A stretch of DNA of 64,000 nt from Streptomyces sp. NRRL F-5122 (GTDB lineage Bacteria > Actinomycetota > Actinomycetes > Streptomycetales > Streptomycetaceae): NCBI RefSeq assembly GCF_001507435.1, contig NZ_LMWH01000048.1, positions 1 through 64,000 of the forward strand, given 5' to 3'. Position 1 is the stretch's first letter, and each line of letters begins with the position of its first letter. Of the stretch, positions 35,896 through 45,364 are shown piece by piece. Position numbers and translations under genes: made by a program. The notes below the pieces were generated by a model. That model had not been told where the DNA came from, did not search any database, and saw nothing but the letters and a program-made list of their open reading frames with translations.

Positions 35896-37371
35896 TCACG
35901 CGAGTTCGTGTCTGCCGGTCTTCAACTGCGGCGTCGCCGTGCCCGGCAGCCGTACCGTCGCCACCGTGCCACCGCCCTCCGCCGGTGTCAGGGACACCTC
36001 GCCGCCCACCTGCTGGACCGTACGGGCCACGATCGACAGGCCGAGGCCCGAGCCGGGCAGCGCCCGGGCGCTCGGGGAACGCCAGAAGCGGTCGAACACG
36101 TGCGGGAGTTCCTCCGCGGCGATGCCGGGTCCGTGGTCGCGGACCGTCAGTACACCGTCCGCCAGCACGACCTCGATCGTGCCGCCCTCGGGGCTGAACT
36201 TCACCGCGTTGTCGAGGACGTTCACCATGGCCCGCTCCAGCGTGGACGGCTCCGCCCGTACGTACCACGGCTGGAGGTTCGCCATGATCGTCAGCTCCGG
36301 GCCGCGCAGCCGCGCCCGTTCCAGCGCCGTTTCGACGATGTCCTGCCACTCCACGGTCTGCGTCCTGCCCGTGTGCTGGCCCTGCTCCGGCCGCGACAGT
36401 TCCTGCAGATCGCCGATGAGCGAGGCCAGCTCGGTCATCTGCGCCTTCACCGAGGCGAGCAGCGCCTTGCGGTCCTCCGGCGGGATCGGGCGGCCCGTCT
36501 CCTCGCTGCGGGTGAGGAGTTCGATGTTGGTGCGCAGCGACGTGAGCGGCGTCCGCAGTTCATGTCCGGCGTCCGCGATCAGCTGCTGCTGCAGTTCGCG
36601 GGAGTTGGCCAGGGCCGAGGTCATCGAGTTGAAGGAGCGGGAGAGCCGGGCGATCTCGTCCTCACTGTGCGCGTCCACGGGGATGCGGATGGTCAGATCC
36701 TCGGTACGGGCGACGTGCTCGACCGCCTCGGTCAGCTTGTCGACGGGACGCAGGCCCGCGCGCGCCACGGCCAGACCGACCGCGCCGGCGCCCACCACCC
36801 CCACGCCGGAGACGAGGAGCAGCAGCAGGGCCAGGTCGTTGAGGGTGTTCTGGGTGCTCTTGAGCGGCACGGCGATGAGGAGAGCGGTGTCGGGGAACAG
36901 CCGGGGCTGGCTGCCGATGCCACCCGTGCTGACCACCAGGGGCAGGGTCAGCACCCGCACGTCGGTGCCTTCCGTGTCCGTGCCGTTGCGAAGGATCCCC
37001 TTGTTGCTGCTGGCGTTCTCGATCACGTCCTTGTCGGCGTCGGTGACCTTGACCATGCCGGCGGAGTGGGAGGAGAGGCAGGGTGTCCCGTCGGCCTTGA
37101 CCAGCTGGACGTAGAGGTTGTCGCGGACACGGAAGTCGTCGCTGTCCGTCCCCGGGCTCTGCGGGCAGGAGGCCAGCGTGCCCAGTACATCGGCGTACCC
37201 CTGCGGTTTGGCCGCCGACTTCTGCAGGTCGTTGTCCACCTGCTCGTACAGCTTGCCCTGCACGACGAACCAGCAGCTCACCGATACCGCCGCCACCCCG
37301 AACGCCACGGCCGCAGCCACCAGCAGGGCCAGCCGGGAACGGAGCGGAAGGGACCGGAACCGCTTGATCAC
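35896..37371 (-). CDS. Sensor histidine kinase
   Basis: A 491-residue membrane kinase with helices at about 14-36 and 180-205 and an outer sensor domain between them that has two cysteines. It then has a HAMP domain, HisKA with the phospho-His in [10 protein letters not shown] (about 270-279), and HATPase with [16 protein letters not shown] and GSGLGLSIV. It overlaps the response-regulator gene by four bases. The pair resembles MprAB-type envelope-stress systems; the HtrA-like protease gene close by is the likely target. Confidence 0.9.
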   Translation of the reverse strand: MIKRFRSLPLRSRLALLVAAAVAFGVAAVSVSCWFVVQGKLYEQVDNDLQKSAAKPQGYADVLGTLASCPQSPGTDSDDFRVRDNLYVQLVKADGTPCLSSHSAGMVKVTDADKDVIENASSNKGILRNGTDTEGTDVRVLTLPLVVSTGGIGSQPRLFPDTALLIAVPLKSTQNTLNDLALLLLLVSGVGVVGAGAVGLAVARAGLRPVDKLTEAVEHVARTEDLTIRIPVDAHSEDEIARLSRSFNSMTSALANSRELQQQLIADAGHELRTPLTSLRTNIELLTRSEETGRPIPPEDRKALLASVKAQMTELASLIGDLQELSRPEQGQHTGRTQTVEWQDIVETALERARLRGPELTIMANLQPWYVRAEPSTLERAMVNVLDNAVKFSPEGGTIEVVLADGVLTVRDHGPGIAAEELPHVFDRFWRSPSARALPGSGLGLSIVARTVQQVGGEVSLTPAEGGGTVATVRLPGTATPQLKTGRHELA

Positions 37372-38099
37372 TCGGCGCCGCCCTGCCGCAGGACGTAGCC
37401 CACACCGCGGACGGTGTGCACGAGTCGCGGTTCACCGCCTGCCTCCGTCTTGCGGCGCAGGTACATCACGTAGACGTCGAGGGAGTTCGACGACGGCTCG
37501 AAGTCGAAGCCCCACACCGCTTTCAGGATCTGCTCACGGGTCAGCACCTGGCGCGGATGGGCCATGAACATCTCCAGGAGCGTGAACTCGGTCCGGGTCA
37601 GTTCCACCGGCCGCCCGCCCCGGGTGACCTCACGTGTCGCGAGGTCCATGCGGAGGTCGGCGAACGTCAGCGCCTCGTCCTCCTGAGCGCCGACCGCCAC
37701 GGCGGCGTAGGAGCTGCGCCGCAGCAGGGCGCGGATGCGGGCGAACAGCTCGTCCAGCTCGAACGGCTTGACCAGGTAGTCGTCGGCCCCTGCGTCGAGG
37801 CCGGTGACACGGTCGCCGACCGTGTCGCGGGCCGTGAGCATCAGGATGGGTGTGGTGGTGCCCGCGCCGCGCATCCTGCGAGCGGCGGTGAGACCGTCCA
37901 TGCGCGGCATCTGGATGTCCAGGACGACCAGGTCCGGCTGGTACGCGGTCGCCTTGTCCAGCGCGTCCGCGCCGTCCACGGCGACCTCGGTCTCGTAGCC
38001 CTCGAAGGCGAGGCTGCGCTGGAGTGCTTCGCGCACCGCCGGCTCGTCGTCGACGATCAGGATGCGCTGGGGTTCACGGTCGCCTTCGGCGGGACTCAT
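37368..38099 (-). CDS. OmpR/PhoB-family response regulator
   Basis: A 243-residue regulator: receiver domain (about 12-125) with acidic pocket DDE, phospho-Asp in [12 protein letters not shown] (about 59) and Lys in VKPFE, then a winged-helix DNA-binding domain ending [13 protein letters not shown]. It resembles MprA. Direct repeats before the protease gene (see 39700-39727) are a candidate target. Confidence 0.92.
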   Translation of the reverse strand: MSPAEGDREPQRILIVDDEPAVREALQRSLAFEGYETEVAVDGADALDKATAYQPDLVVLDIQMPRMDGLTAARRMRGAGTTTPILMLTARDTVGDRVTGLDAGADDYLVKPFELDELFARIRALLRRSSYAAVAVGAQEDEALTFADLRMDLATREVTRGGRPVELTRTEFTLLEMFMAHPRQVLTREQILKAVWGFDFEPSSNSLDVYVMYLRRKTEAGGEPRLVHTVRGVGYVLRQGGAE

Positions 38100-38228
38100 C
38101 GGGGTGGGGTGTCCTCAAGGTGCGGTGGGCGGGGCTGGACGAATTCAGCCTCGCACGTTTCCCGGCTGGGACGGAAAGGGCGGCTCGGGCTTTTTCGCCG
38201 GGTATCGCCGAGCCGTACGGCACACGGC

Positions 38229-38477
38229 TCAGCCGAGCACCGCGGTCAGCCGGTTCAGCGGCACCTTGCGGCGGTGGGGGCGTGCGGCGCTGGTGCGCAG
38301 GCCCATGAGCTGCGGGACCGCCACTTCCGGGAGACGGAACTCGCGTGCGGGCGCCTCGTGGGGCTTCGGCACGCGCCTGATCGACGGTGCGTGCAGTTCG
38401 TGGGCCACGGCGAGGGCGAGGGAGATGCCGGCGGGGGCGATGGGGGCAGTGGCCTCGTGCAGAACCTTCTTGATCAT
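38229..38477 (-). CDS. Small protein downstream of the HtrA-like protease
   Basis: An 82-residue product beginning MIKKVLHEATAPIAPAGISL and ending PLNRLTAVLG. AAGGAG lies six to seven bases before its ATG, an excellent ribosome site, and the gene starts 38 bases after the protease stop. It is therefore probably cotranscribed with the protease. It has a short hydrophobic stretch (about 11-26), is basic in its C-terminal half and contains no cysteine. No family is recognised. It could be a substrate, inhibitor or adaptor of the protease; that is speculation. Confidence 0.6.
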   Translation of the reverse strand: MIKKVLHEATAPIAPAGISLALAVAHELHAPSIRRVPKPHEAPAREFRLPEVAVPQLMGLRTSAARPHRRKVPLNRLTAVLG

Positions 38478-38515
38478 GTCGTGCTCCTTACCGATCGCGG
38501 CGGCGGGAGGTCCGC

Positions 38516-39676
38516 TCAGCTCTGAGAGCCTGAGCGCAGCTTCGCCAGGTCGGACTTGACGGTGTTGATCGGGATGGCGAAGCCCAGGCCGACACTGCCG
38601 GCGCTCGACGAGGTCGAGTCCGAAGCGTCCGAGTACATCGCCGAGTTGATGCCGATGATGTTGCCGTTCATGTCGATCAGGGCGCCGCCGGAGTTGCCCG
38701 GGTTCAGGGACGCGTCCGTCTGGATCGCCTTGTACGTGGTGGTGGACGAGCCCGTGTCGCCGTTGAAGTGCCGGCCGCCGAACTCGAAGGGCCACTGGTC
38801 GTTGCCCTGGCCCTGCCCTTGCCCTTGGTTTTCGTCGGTCGAGACGGTCACGTCGCGGTCGAGGGCGGAGACGATGCCGCTGGTGACCGTGCCGGTCAGG
38901 CCCTCGGGGGAGCCGATCGCCACGACCTGGTCGCCGACCCGGATGCCGTCGGAGTTGCCCAGCGTGGCGGTCTTCAGACCGGAGGCGCCCTCCAGCGCGA
39001 GCAGTGCCAGGTCCTTCTTGCTGTCGGTGCCGACGATCCGCGCCGTGTACGACTTGCCGCTGCCCGTCGTCACCTTGATCGAGGTGGCGCCCGAGACCAC
39101 GTGGTTGTTGGTGATGATCTCGCCGTTGCCGGTGATGACCACGCCGGAGCCGGTCGACTCGCCGGCGTTCGAGGCGGCGTTGATCTCCACGATGCTCGGG
39201 CTGACCGCGGCGGCCACACCGGACACCGTGCCCCTCTTGCTCGAGGGCACCACGGCGGTGCTGGTGGAGCTGGAGGAGACCGTGTTCTTGCCGGTCAGCT
39301 CCTGGATGCCGTAGGCCGTGCCGCCGCCTATGGCCGCGGCGACGATCGCCACGGCGGCGAGGAGGGCGAGCGGACCCTTGGAGTGCTTCTTCGGCGTCCC
39401 GGGCTCGGCGGGGACCGCCGCCGGGGGAGCCGTGCCACCGCCGTCGCCCGTGCCGCCGTGCCCCGCCGCGGCCGTGGCGGCCGGGTACGCGGGCTGCTGT
39501 CCCGGCCAGACCGTGGTCCCCGGCTCGACGGCCACCGGATGGGCCGGACGGTATGCCGGCGGGGGCGGCCACTCGGGGTCGACGGGGGAAGAGGCGTGCT
39601 GCCCGGGGTGTGCGAACTGGTGCCCGTCACCCTCGGGGTGCTCGTACTCGCCGCTGCGGCGGAAGCTCTCGGTCAT
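38516..39676 (-). CDS. HtrA/DegP-like membrane-anchored serine protease
   Basis: A 386-residue protein with a Pro/Gly-rich cytoplasmic part (about 1-100), one membrane helix (about 101-125) and an exported trypsin-like domain. The triad is His in TNNHVV (about 203), Asp in KKDLALL (about 233) and Ser in GNSGGAL (about 328). The sequence ends soon after the protease domain, so the PDZ domain of typical HtrA is absent. A Gln/Gly repeat (NQGQGQGQGND) is inserted near 285. The adjacent two-component pair probably controls it. Confidence 0.9.
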   Translation of the reverse strand: MTESFRRSGEYEHPEGDGHQFAHPGQHASSPVDPEWPPPPAYRPAHPVAVEPGTTVWPGQQPAYPAATAAAGHGGTGDGGGTAPPAAVPAEPGTPKKHSKGPLALLAAVAIVAAAIGGGTAYGIQELTGKNTVSSSSTSTAVVPSSKRGTVSGVAAAVSPSIVEINAASNAGESTGSGVVITGNGEIITNNHVVSGATSIKVTTGSGKSYTARIVGTDSKKDLALLALEGASGLKTATLGNSDGIRVGDQVVAIGSPEGLTGTVTSGIVSALDRDVTVSTDENQGQGQGQGNDQWPFEFGGRHFNGDTGSSTTTYKAIQTDASLNPGNSGGALIDMNGNIIGINSAMYSDASDSTSSSAGSVGLGFAIPINTVKSDLAKLRSGSQS

Positions 39677-39699
39677 GTAATAGAGGTTGTCCCGGGATC

Positions 39700-39727
39700 A
39701 TGAGAGCCAGCTGAGTCGTCCCTGAGA
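39700..39727 (-). promoter_or_regulatory. Three 11-base-spaced CTCA repeats before the protease gene
   Basis: On the minus strand CTCAG, CTCAG and CTCAT occur with a strict 11-base period (TGAG on the plus strand starts at 39701, 39712 and 39723). One-turn direct repeats are the normal binding pattern of OmpR-family regulators. They lie 24-51 bases before the protease start. Confidence 0.6.
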
Positions 39728-40060
39728 AGCCCGACAGAACCTCGTATGCCCGATATAAAGATGCCTCGGAGGGCCTTCCGGAGCGGAATGCGCGGGCCGG
39801 TGGTCCGCCTCCGACTTCCGTCGATCAGGGAAACACGGGATGTCCGGTGGGTGAGCGTGCGTGAAGCGTCAGGCGAACATCTGTCTGAGATCTGTGCAGG
39901 GCGTGTGCGCAGGGGCCGCTGAGGCTACGATCACGGCGACCGGAGGGGGGCTCCGCGGTTTCGCCCGACTGTGCTGCGCTGTTTTGTGCGCGCTGCGTCG
40001 GGCTGGTGTGTCGTACGCCCTTCTCGGGCCCTTCCTACGACGTCACCCCAGGAGTCCTGA
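39728..40060. other. Intergenic region between divergent proteases
   Basis: It holds the upstream control region of both protease genes. No gene is supported. GATATAAAG near 39753 is the most AT-rich part, and I cannot assign boxes with confidence. Confidence 0.4.
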
Positions 40061-41857
40061 GTGATACGTGCCCCGCGCGGCCGTTGGAGACGCACTGCGA
40101 CGACGCTCTCGGCGGCCGCCCTCGCGCTGGCCCTGAGCGGCGCAGGCGCCCTGGCGGCCCAGCCGGCCGCCGCCGCGGGCGGACTGCCGAAACCCGGAGT
40201 CCTCCAGCAGCGGACCGCCGCCCCGAAGCCCACCGCTTCCACCAAGGAACTGCGCGACCGACTGCTCAACGCCGCCAGGAAGCAGGCGGTCGAGAACAAG
40301 GAACAGAAGCGGGAGGCGGCCACCGAGGCGCCTGCCGCCGCCACCGGGTCGGGCAAGGTGTCCCCGTTCATCATCGGTGGCACCCAGACGACGATCGCGT
40401 CCGCGCCCTGGATGGTCCAGCTCGGCTACTACGACCCCGCCACCGACAAGGGCTACTTCTGCGGCGGCACCCTGGTCGCCCCGAACAAGGTCCTCACCGC
40501 CGCGCACTGCGTCGCGGGGCTGAACTGGGCGAAGAACGGGACGGTGCTGGCCGGTGCCACCGCGCTCGACGACTACAGCGGCGGAACCGTCGCCGGTGTC
40601 CTGCGTCAGTGGAGCCACCAGCACTACAACCCCGACACCATCCAGAACGACATCGCGGTCCTCACCCTCGACCGCCCGCTGGAGCAGCCCTGGCTGCGCC
40701 TCGCCGCCTCGAACGACAGCACCCTGTACCGGGCGGGCACCAATGCCACCGTGTACGGCTGGGGTCTGACCGCCGGCGGCGGTTCGGAGCTGTCCGCCAC
40801 CCTGCGCAAGGCCACCCTTCCGCTGGTCGCCGACTCCACCTGCAACACCGCCATGCGGTCGGTCCTCGGCGGGGACTACTTCCGCGAGGGCTCGATGATC
40901 TGCGCGGGCACTCCGGCCACGGGCTCCGACGAGGGCACCAAGAGCACCTGCAACGGCGACTCCGGTGGCCCGCTGGTGGTCAGCGGCAGGATCGTCGGCA
41001 TTGTGTCGTGGGGCGTGGAGGGCTGCACGGCCAAGGGCGCCTACCCGGTCTTCACCAAGGTCTCCACCTACACCGTGGGGGCCCAGCCGCGCATCGACGA
41101 CGCCGACCTGTCGTACGACGGCCGCGCCGACCTGCTGCTGCGCACCCCCTCGGGTGGCCTGTTCCAGCAGAACAGCAAGGGCACCACGCTGGGGCGGCCC
41201 GGCTACCAGAGCGCCGGCTGGCAGGACATGAGCTGGGCCCTGCAGGCCGATCTGGACCGGGACTACTTCCAGGACCTGATCATCCGGGACAAGCACGACG
41301 GCAAGCTGTACCGCAGCTACTTCAACCACTCCACCCAGGACTTCGCCTGGATGCAGATCAGCACGGTGTGGGGCGGCTACAAGTCGTACGCCATTCCGGG
41401 CGACATGACGGGTGACGCCCGCCCCGACCTGGTGGCGGTGGACGCGGACGGCTCCGTGTACCTGTACCCGGGCAAGGGCAACGGGCAGTTCTACGGCAAG
41501 GTCAAGGTCGTCAACAAGGCCTGGAAGGGCGTGAAGATCTTCGGCCACGGCGACCTGTCCGGCGACGGCAAGGCGGACCTGCTGGTCCGCTCCGGCGACG
41601 GCACCCTGTGGCTCTACCGGGGCACCCAGCAGGAGCACACCCCGTGGTCCACGCGGATCAAGGCGCGTACGGGCTGGAAATTCACCTCGTACGTGGCGAA
41701 CGGCGATGTGACGGGCGACGGCATCGCCGATGTCATGGCCCGCGACTCCGGTGGCACGCTCTGGCTCTACCGCGGCACGAACAAGGCCACCACCGGCCTC
41801 TTCGGCGCCCGGATCAAGCTGGGCACCGGCTACAACAAGTACAACCTGCTGTTCTGA
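40061..41857 (+). CDS. Exported trypsin-like protease with VCBS/FG-GAP-like repeats
   Basis: A 598-residue secreted protein: signal peptide (about 1-39, ending AAAAG), a pro-region, and a true trypsin domain starting at IIGGTQTT (about 106). The triad is His in TAAHC (about 148), Asp in NDIAVL (about 203) and Ser in GDSGGP (about 306). After about 345, repeated units such as DLSYDGRADLLLRTPSGGLF, GDLSGDGKADLLVRSGDGTL and GDVTGDGIADVMARDSGGTL follow the FG-GAP/VCBS pattern with Ca-binding D-x-D/N-G-D loops. The repeats form a propeller that may bind a substrate or wall polymer. AGGAG lies ahead of GTG 40061. Confidence 0.92.
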   Translation: MIRAPRGRWRRTATTLSAAALALALSGAGALAAQPAAAAGGLPKPGVLQQRTAAPKPTASTKELRDRLLNAARKQAVENKEQKREAATEAPAAATGSGKVSPFIIGGTQTTIASAPWMVQLGYYDPATDKGYFCGGTLVAPNKVLTAAHCVAGLNWAKNGTVLAGATALDDYSGGTVAGVLRQWSHQHYNPDTIQNDIAVLTLDRPLEQPWLRLAASNDSTLYRAGTNATVYGWGLTAGGGSELSATLRKATLPLVADSTCNTAMRSVLGGDYFREGSMICAGTPATGSDEGTKSTCNGDSGGPLVVSGRIVGIVSWGVEGCTAKGAYPVFTKVSTYTVGAQPRIDDADLSYDGRADLLLRTPSGGLFQQNSKGTTLGRPGYQSAGWQDMSWALQADLDRDYFQDLIIRDKHDGKLYRSYFNHSTQDFAWMQISTVWGGYKSYAIPGDMTGDARPDLVAVDADGSVYLYPGKGNGQFYGKVKVVNKAWKGVKIFGHGDLSGDGKADLLVRSGDGTLWLYRGTQQEHTPWSTRIKARTGWKFTSYVANGDVTGDGIADVMARDSGGTLWLYRGTNKATTGLFGARIKLGTGYNKYNLLF

Positions 41858-41874
41858 TCAGCTGAGCGCACCGA

Positions 41875-41903
41875 CGGCCCGCCGGTTCACCGGCGGGCCG
41901 TTT
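41875..41903 (+). terminator. Terminator of the protease gene
   Basis: A perfect 11-base stem CGGCCCGCCGG / CCGGCGGGCCG with a TTCA loop and TTT after it, 17 bases past the stop. Confidence 0.88.
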
Positions 41904-42053
41904 GCGTGCGGGGTGTCCGGCGGCAGGGGGTTTCCGGTGGCAGTGGCGTCGCATGACTGCGCGGGTCCGCCCAGGCAGGGCGCCGCCGCTCGGCGCCTAC
42001 GGGTCGCTGCACGGCGCCTGCGGGTCGACGGCCGGGGCCGGACTCCGGCCGGC

Positions 42054-43079
42054 TCAGCCCGTGCAGCCGCAGGAGCGCCGTACGACCAGCCTGGACGGGA
42101 ACAGCTTCAGCCGCTCCCGGCGCGATCCCGCGACCCGCAGACCGTCGTCCAGCACCAGGTCGACGGCCGCCCGGGCCATCCCCGAGCGGTCCGAGGCCAC
42201 GGTCGTCAGCGGCGGATCGGTCAGCGCCGCTTCCTTGACGTCGTCGAAGCCCGCCACCGCGAGCTCCCCCGGCACGTCGATGCGCAGCTCGCGCGCCGCG
42301 CGCAGCACGCCGATCGCCTGGTCGTCAGTGGAGCAGAAGATGGCCGGCGGACGGTCGGGGCCGGACAGCAGTTCCAGTCCCACCTGGTAGGCGTCGTAGC
42401 GGTTGTACGGCGCCTCGAAGAGCCGGCCCTCCGTGGGGATCCCGGCCTCCTGCATCGCCCGACGCCAGCCCTCGACGTGGTCGGAGACCGGGTCGCCGAC
42501 CGCCGGGGTCTCCGCGGTGCCGCCCACACAGGCGACGTACTCGTAGCCGTGCTCCAGGAGGTGACGCACGGCGAGCTGGGCCCCGCCGAGGTCGTCCGTG
42601 ACGACCGCGACGTCGTCGATCGCCTCGGGCCGCTCGTGCAGCAGCACCACCCGGGCCTCCCACGCGTCGATCTCGGCGGCGGCATGGTCGTTGAGCGCGT
42701 GGCTGACCAGGATCAGACCCGAGACGCGCATACCGAGGAAGGCCCGCAGATAGTGGACCTCGCGCTCGGCCACATAGTCGGTGTTGCCGACGAGGACCAT
42801 CTTTCCGCGCTCGGCGGCGGCCTGCTCGACCGCGTGCGTCATCTCCCCGAAGAAGGGCTGACGCGCGTCGGGGACGATCATGCCTATGAGGTCCGTGCGC
42901 CGGGAGGCCATGGCCTGGGCGACCCGGTCGGGCCGGTACCCCAGCTCCTTGATGGCGGCGAGCACGCGCTCGCGCGTGGCCGGGGCGACCGGCCGGGGTC
43001 CGTTGTTGATGACATAGCTGACGACGGCGGTGGAAGTACCCGCCAGCCGCGCCACATCGTCCCGAGTCACCTTGGCCAC
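42054..43079 (-). CDS. LacI-family transcriptional regulator
   Basis: A 341-residue repressor: LacI helix-turn-helix [20 protein letters not shown] (about 4-23), hinge [20 protein letters not shown], then a sugar-binding-protein-like domain (about 60-330). The C-terminus RRSCGCTG is a feature of several actinobacterial LacI proteins. GTG 43079 lies six bases after TAGACT (43091-43086 on the minus strand), so the transcript is probably leaderless. No sugar genes lie next to it, so its effector is unknown. Confidence 0.9.
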   Translation of the reverse strand: MAKVTRDDVARLAGTSTAVVSYVINNGPRPVAPATRERVLAAIKELGYRPDRVAQAMASRRTDLIGMIVPDARQPFFGEMTHAVEQAAAERGKMVLVGNTDYVAEREVHYLRAFLGMRVSGLILVSHALNDHAAAEIDAWEARVVLLHERPEAIDDVAVVTDDLGGAQLAVRHLLEHGYEYVACVGGTAETPAVGDPVSDHVEGWRRAMQEAGIPTEGRLFEAPYNRYDAYQVGLELLSGPDRPPAIFCSTDDQAIGVLRAARELRIDVPGELAVAGFDDVKEAALTDPPLTTVASDRSGMARAAVDLVLDDGLRVAGSRRERLKLFPSRLVVRRSCGCTG

Positions 43080-43128
43080 GCGCGGAGTCTACGCGGATGG
43101 ACCCGCCCTGGGCAGGGCATACGCCTTT

Positions 43129-43932
43129 CTATGCCTCAGCCGTGACCTCGGTCGAGGACAGGGCGGCCATCTCGCCCGCATCCTCCGGCTTTGACCGGGC
43201 GGCCTTCGCGCTCGTCCCCTCACCGTTCTCGGCCTCGCCCGGGCGGGAGGCGCGGTCCGCCTTCTCCGGGGTGACGAAGCGGTAGCCGACGTTGCGGACG
43301 GTGCCGATCAGCGACTCGTGCTCGGGTCCGAGCTTGGCGCGCAGCCGCCGTACGTGCACGTCGACCGTGCGCGTACCGCCGAAGTAGTCGTACCCCCAGA
43401 CCTCCTGGAGCAGCTGGGCGCGGGTGAAGACGCGGCCCGGGTGCTGGGCGAGGTACTTCAGGAGCTCGAACTCCTTGAAGGTGAGGTCGAGGACGCGGCC
43501 CTTGAGCTTGGCGCTGTAGGTCGCCTCGTCCACGGACAGGTCGCCGTTGCGGATCTCCATCGGGGAGTCGTCGTTGACGATCTGCTGGCGGCCCATGGCC
43601 AGGCGGAGGCGGGCCTCCACCTCGGCGGGTCCCGCGGAGTCCAGCAGGACGTCGTCGATGCCCCAGTCGGCGGTCACCGCCGCGAGGCCCCCCTCGGTGA
43701 CGACGAGGACGAGGGGACAGCCGGGCCCGGTGGACCGCAGCAGCTGGCACAGGCTGCGCACCTGCGGAAGGTCGCGCCGGCCGTCGATCAGGATGACGTC
43801 GGCGCCCGGGGTGTCGACGAGAGCGGGGCCTTCCGCCGGTGCCACTCGCACGTTGTGCAGGAGCAGGCCGAGAGCGGGAAGCACCTCCGTCGACGGCTGT
43901 AGGGCATTGGTCAGGAGCAGCAGAGAACTCAT
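43129..43932 (-). CDS. glnR: Nitrogen regulator GlnR
   Basis: A 267-residue OmpR-type regulator, the exact length I recall for S. coelicolor GlnR (SCO4159). The N-terminal receiver is atypical: VILIDGRRD holds an Asp near 50, but the usual acidic pair is missing, and it works without phosphorylation by a partner kinase. The C-terminal winged helix ends [15 protein letters not shown] charged tail of 40 residues follows. GlnR activates glutamine synthetase, ammonium transport and other nitrogen genes under nitrogen limitation. No kinase gene is adjacent. Confidence 0.93.
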   Translation of the reverse strand: MSSLLLLTNALQPSTEVLPALGLLLHNVRVAPAEGPALVDTPGADVILIDGRRDLPQVRSLCQLLRSTGPGCPLVLVVTEGGLAAVTADWGIDDVLLDSAGPAEVEARLRLAMGRQQIVNDDSPMEIRNGDLSVDEATYSAKLKGRVLDLTFKEFELLKYLAQHPGRVFTRAQLLQEVWGYDYFGGTRTVDVHVRRLRAKLGPEHESLIGTVRNVGYRFVTPEKADRASRPGEAENGEGTSAKAARSKPEDAGEMAALSSTEVTAEA

Positions 43933-44012
43933 AGCACCCCACCCGCCCCGGTCGTCATACGTTCGTGCACGGTTCGCTCGCCCATAGCGTCTGGTTCCTC
44001 CTCGGTCCCTGC

Positions 44013-44056
44013 GAGTGGGGGTACCTCCCACGCCCTCCGGGCGGTGGGGGAGCCTT
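44013..44056. repeat. Intergenic inverted repeat
   Basis: GAGTGGGGGTACCTCCCACG followed by GGGCGGTGGGGGAG forms an imperfect hairpin between glnR and the hydrolase gene. I recall very similar hairpins between many Streptomyces genes, so it may be a dispersed element. Only one copy is seen in this window. Confidence 0.45.
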
Positions 44057-44217
44057 CGGCACAGCTTCGTACGGTGCGGATCCCACGCCGGGGACCCGCT
44101 TTCACGTTCGGCGGCCCGTACACCTGCGGTTTCCCGCTTCGTATACAACGCTTCCGAAAGCACAAAAGGACCCGGGGGCTACGCTGCCCGAGTCCTCTCC
44201 CCAGCAGAATAGCCCAC

Positions 44218-45072
44218 ATGAGCTCTGGTCCGGCAGGTCATACGGCACGATCCACGCTTCGTCCGAACTCTGAGACGGCCCGACGGGGCCCGCTGCGGAC
44301 GCTGCTGCACACGGTCGACGGGGTGCAGATCGACGCCGCATACGATCCAGGCGCGGCCGCGACGGACATCGGGCATGCACCTTCCGGTCATCTCGAGGAT
44401 CCCGCGATCGTGGTCGCCCACGGTTTCACGGGCGACCTGGAACGGCCCCATGTACGCCGGGTGGCGGGCGTCCTCGCCCGCCACGGCGCGGTGGTCACGT
44501 TCTCCTTCCGGGGCCACGGTGCGTCGGGGGGACGCTCGACGGTCGGCGACCGCGAGGTGTACGACCTGGCGGCCGCGGTGGAGTGGGCGCGCGCCCTCGG
44601 GCACACACAGGTGGTGACCGTCGGATTCTCCATGGGCGGGTCCGTGGTGCTGCGGCACGCGGCGCAGCACCTCGGGGACGCCGGTACGGACGCCGTGGTG
44701 GCGGTCAGCGCCCCCGCCCGCTGGTACTACCGGGGCACGGCCCCCATGCGCCGGCTGCACTGGCTGGTGACCCGGCCGGAGGGGCGTCTGCTGGGCCGCT
44801 ACGGTCTGCGCACCCGTATCCACCACCGCGACTGGGACCCGGTCCCCACCTCGCCGGTGGAGTCCGTCCCCCTGATCGCACCGACCCCGCTGCTGATCGT
44901 GCACGGCGACCAGGACGGCTACTTCCCCGTCGACCACCCCCGGATGCTGGCCGACGCGGCACCGGGTCATGCCGAACTGTGGCTGGAGCCCGGCATGGGC
45001 CACGCCGAGCACGCCAGCGACGACGAACTCGTGGCGCGGATCGGGGCGTGGGCGGTCTCCCACGCGGGCTAG
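44218..45072 (+). CDS. Alpha/beta hydrolase
   Basis: A 284-residue alpha/beta hydrolase. The oxyanion HGFTGD (about 64-69), nucleophile elbow GFSMGGS (Ser about 137), Asp in VHGDQDGYFP (about 228) and His in GMGHAEHAS (about 264) form a complete active site. The first 40 residues are a variable lead. The natural ester or lipid substrate is not evident. It is divergent from glnR, and the ThiS/MoaD gene follows. Confidence 0.88.
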   Translation: MSSGPAGHTARSTLRPNSETARRGPLRTLLHTVDGVQIDAAYDPGAAATDIGHAPSGHLEDPAIVVAHGFTGDLERPHVRRVAGVLARHGAVVTFSFRGHGASGGRSTVGDREVYDLAAAVEWARALGHTQVVTVGFSMGGSVVLRHAAQHLGDAGTDAVVAVSAPARWYYRGTAPMRRLHWLVTRPEGRLLGRYGLRTRIHHRDWDPVPTSPVESVPLIAPTPLLIVHGDQDGYFPVDHPRMLADAAPGHAELWLEPGMGHAEHASDDELVARIGAWAVSHAG

Positions 45073-45109
45073 CCTGACGGTGTTCACCACGACCGAGTTG
45101 AGGAAGCAG

Positions 45110-45364
45110 ATGGCACAGGGCACAGTGCGCTACTGGGCCGCCGCAAAGGCCGCGGCCGGGACCGCCGAGGAACCGTACGACGCCACCACGCTCGCGGAGG
45201 CGCTCGACGCGGCCCGCGGCCGGCACCCGGGCGAACTCGTCCGCGTCCTGCGGCGATGCTCCTTCCTTGTCGACGGTGACCCCGTCGGGACCCGTGAGCA
45301 CGAGACGGTACGGCTGGCCGAGGGCGGCACGGTCGAGGTGCTCCCACCGTTCGCAGGAGGATGA
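45110..45364 (+). CDS. ThiS/MoaD-family sulfur-carrier protein
   Basis: An 84-residue ubiquitin-like protein ending in GG (PPFAGG), the hallmark of sulfur carriers that are adenylated and thiocarboxylated at the C-terminus. It may serve molybdopterin or another sulfur pathway; the rhodanese operon lies 2.4 kb downstream. GAGGAAG five bases ahead supports ATG 45110; an in-frame GTG at 45080 just after TAGCCT is possible. Its stop overlaps the next start. Confidence 0.87.
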   Translation: MAQGTVRYWAAAKAAAGTAEEPYDATTLAEALDAARGRHPGELVRVLRRCSFLVDGDPVGTREHETVRLAEGGTVEVLPPFAGG

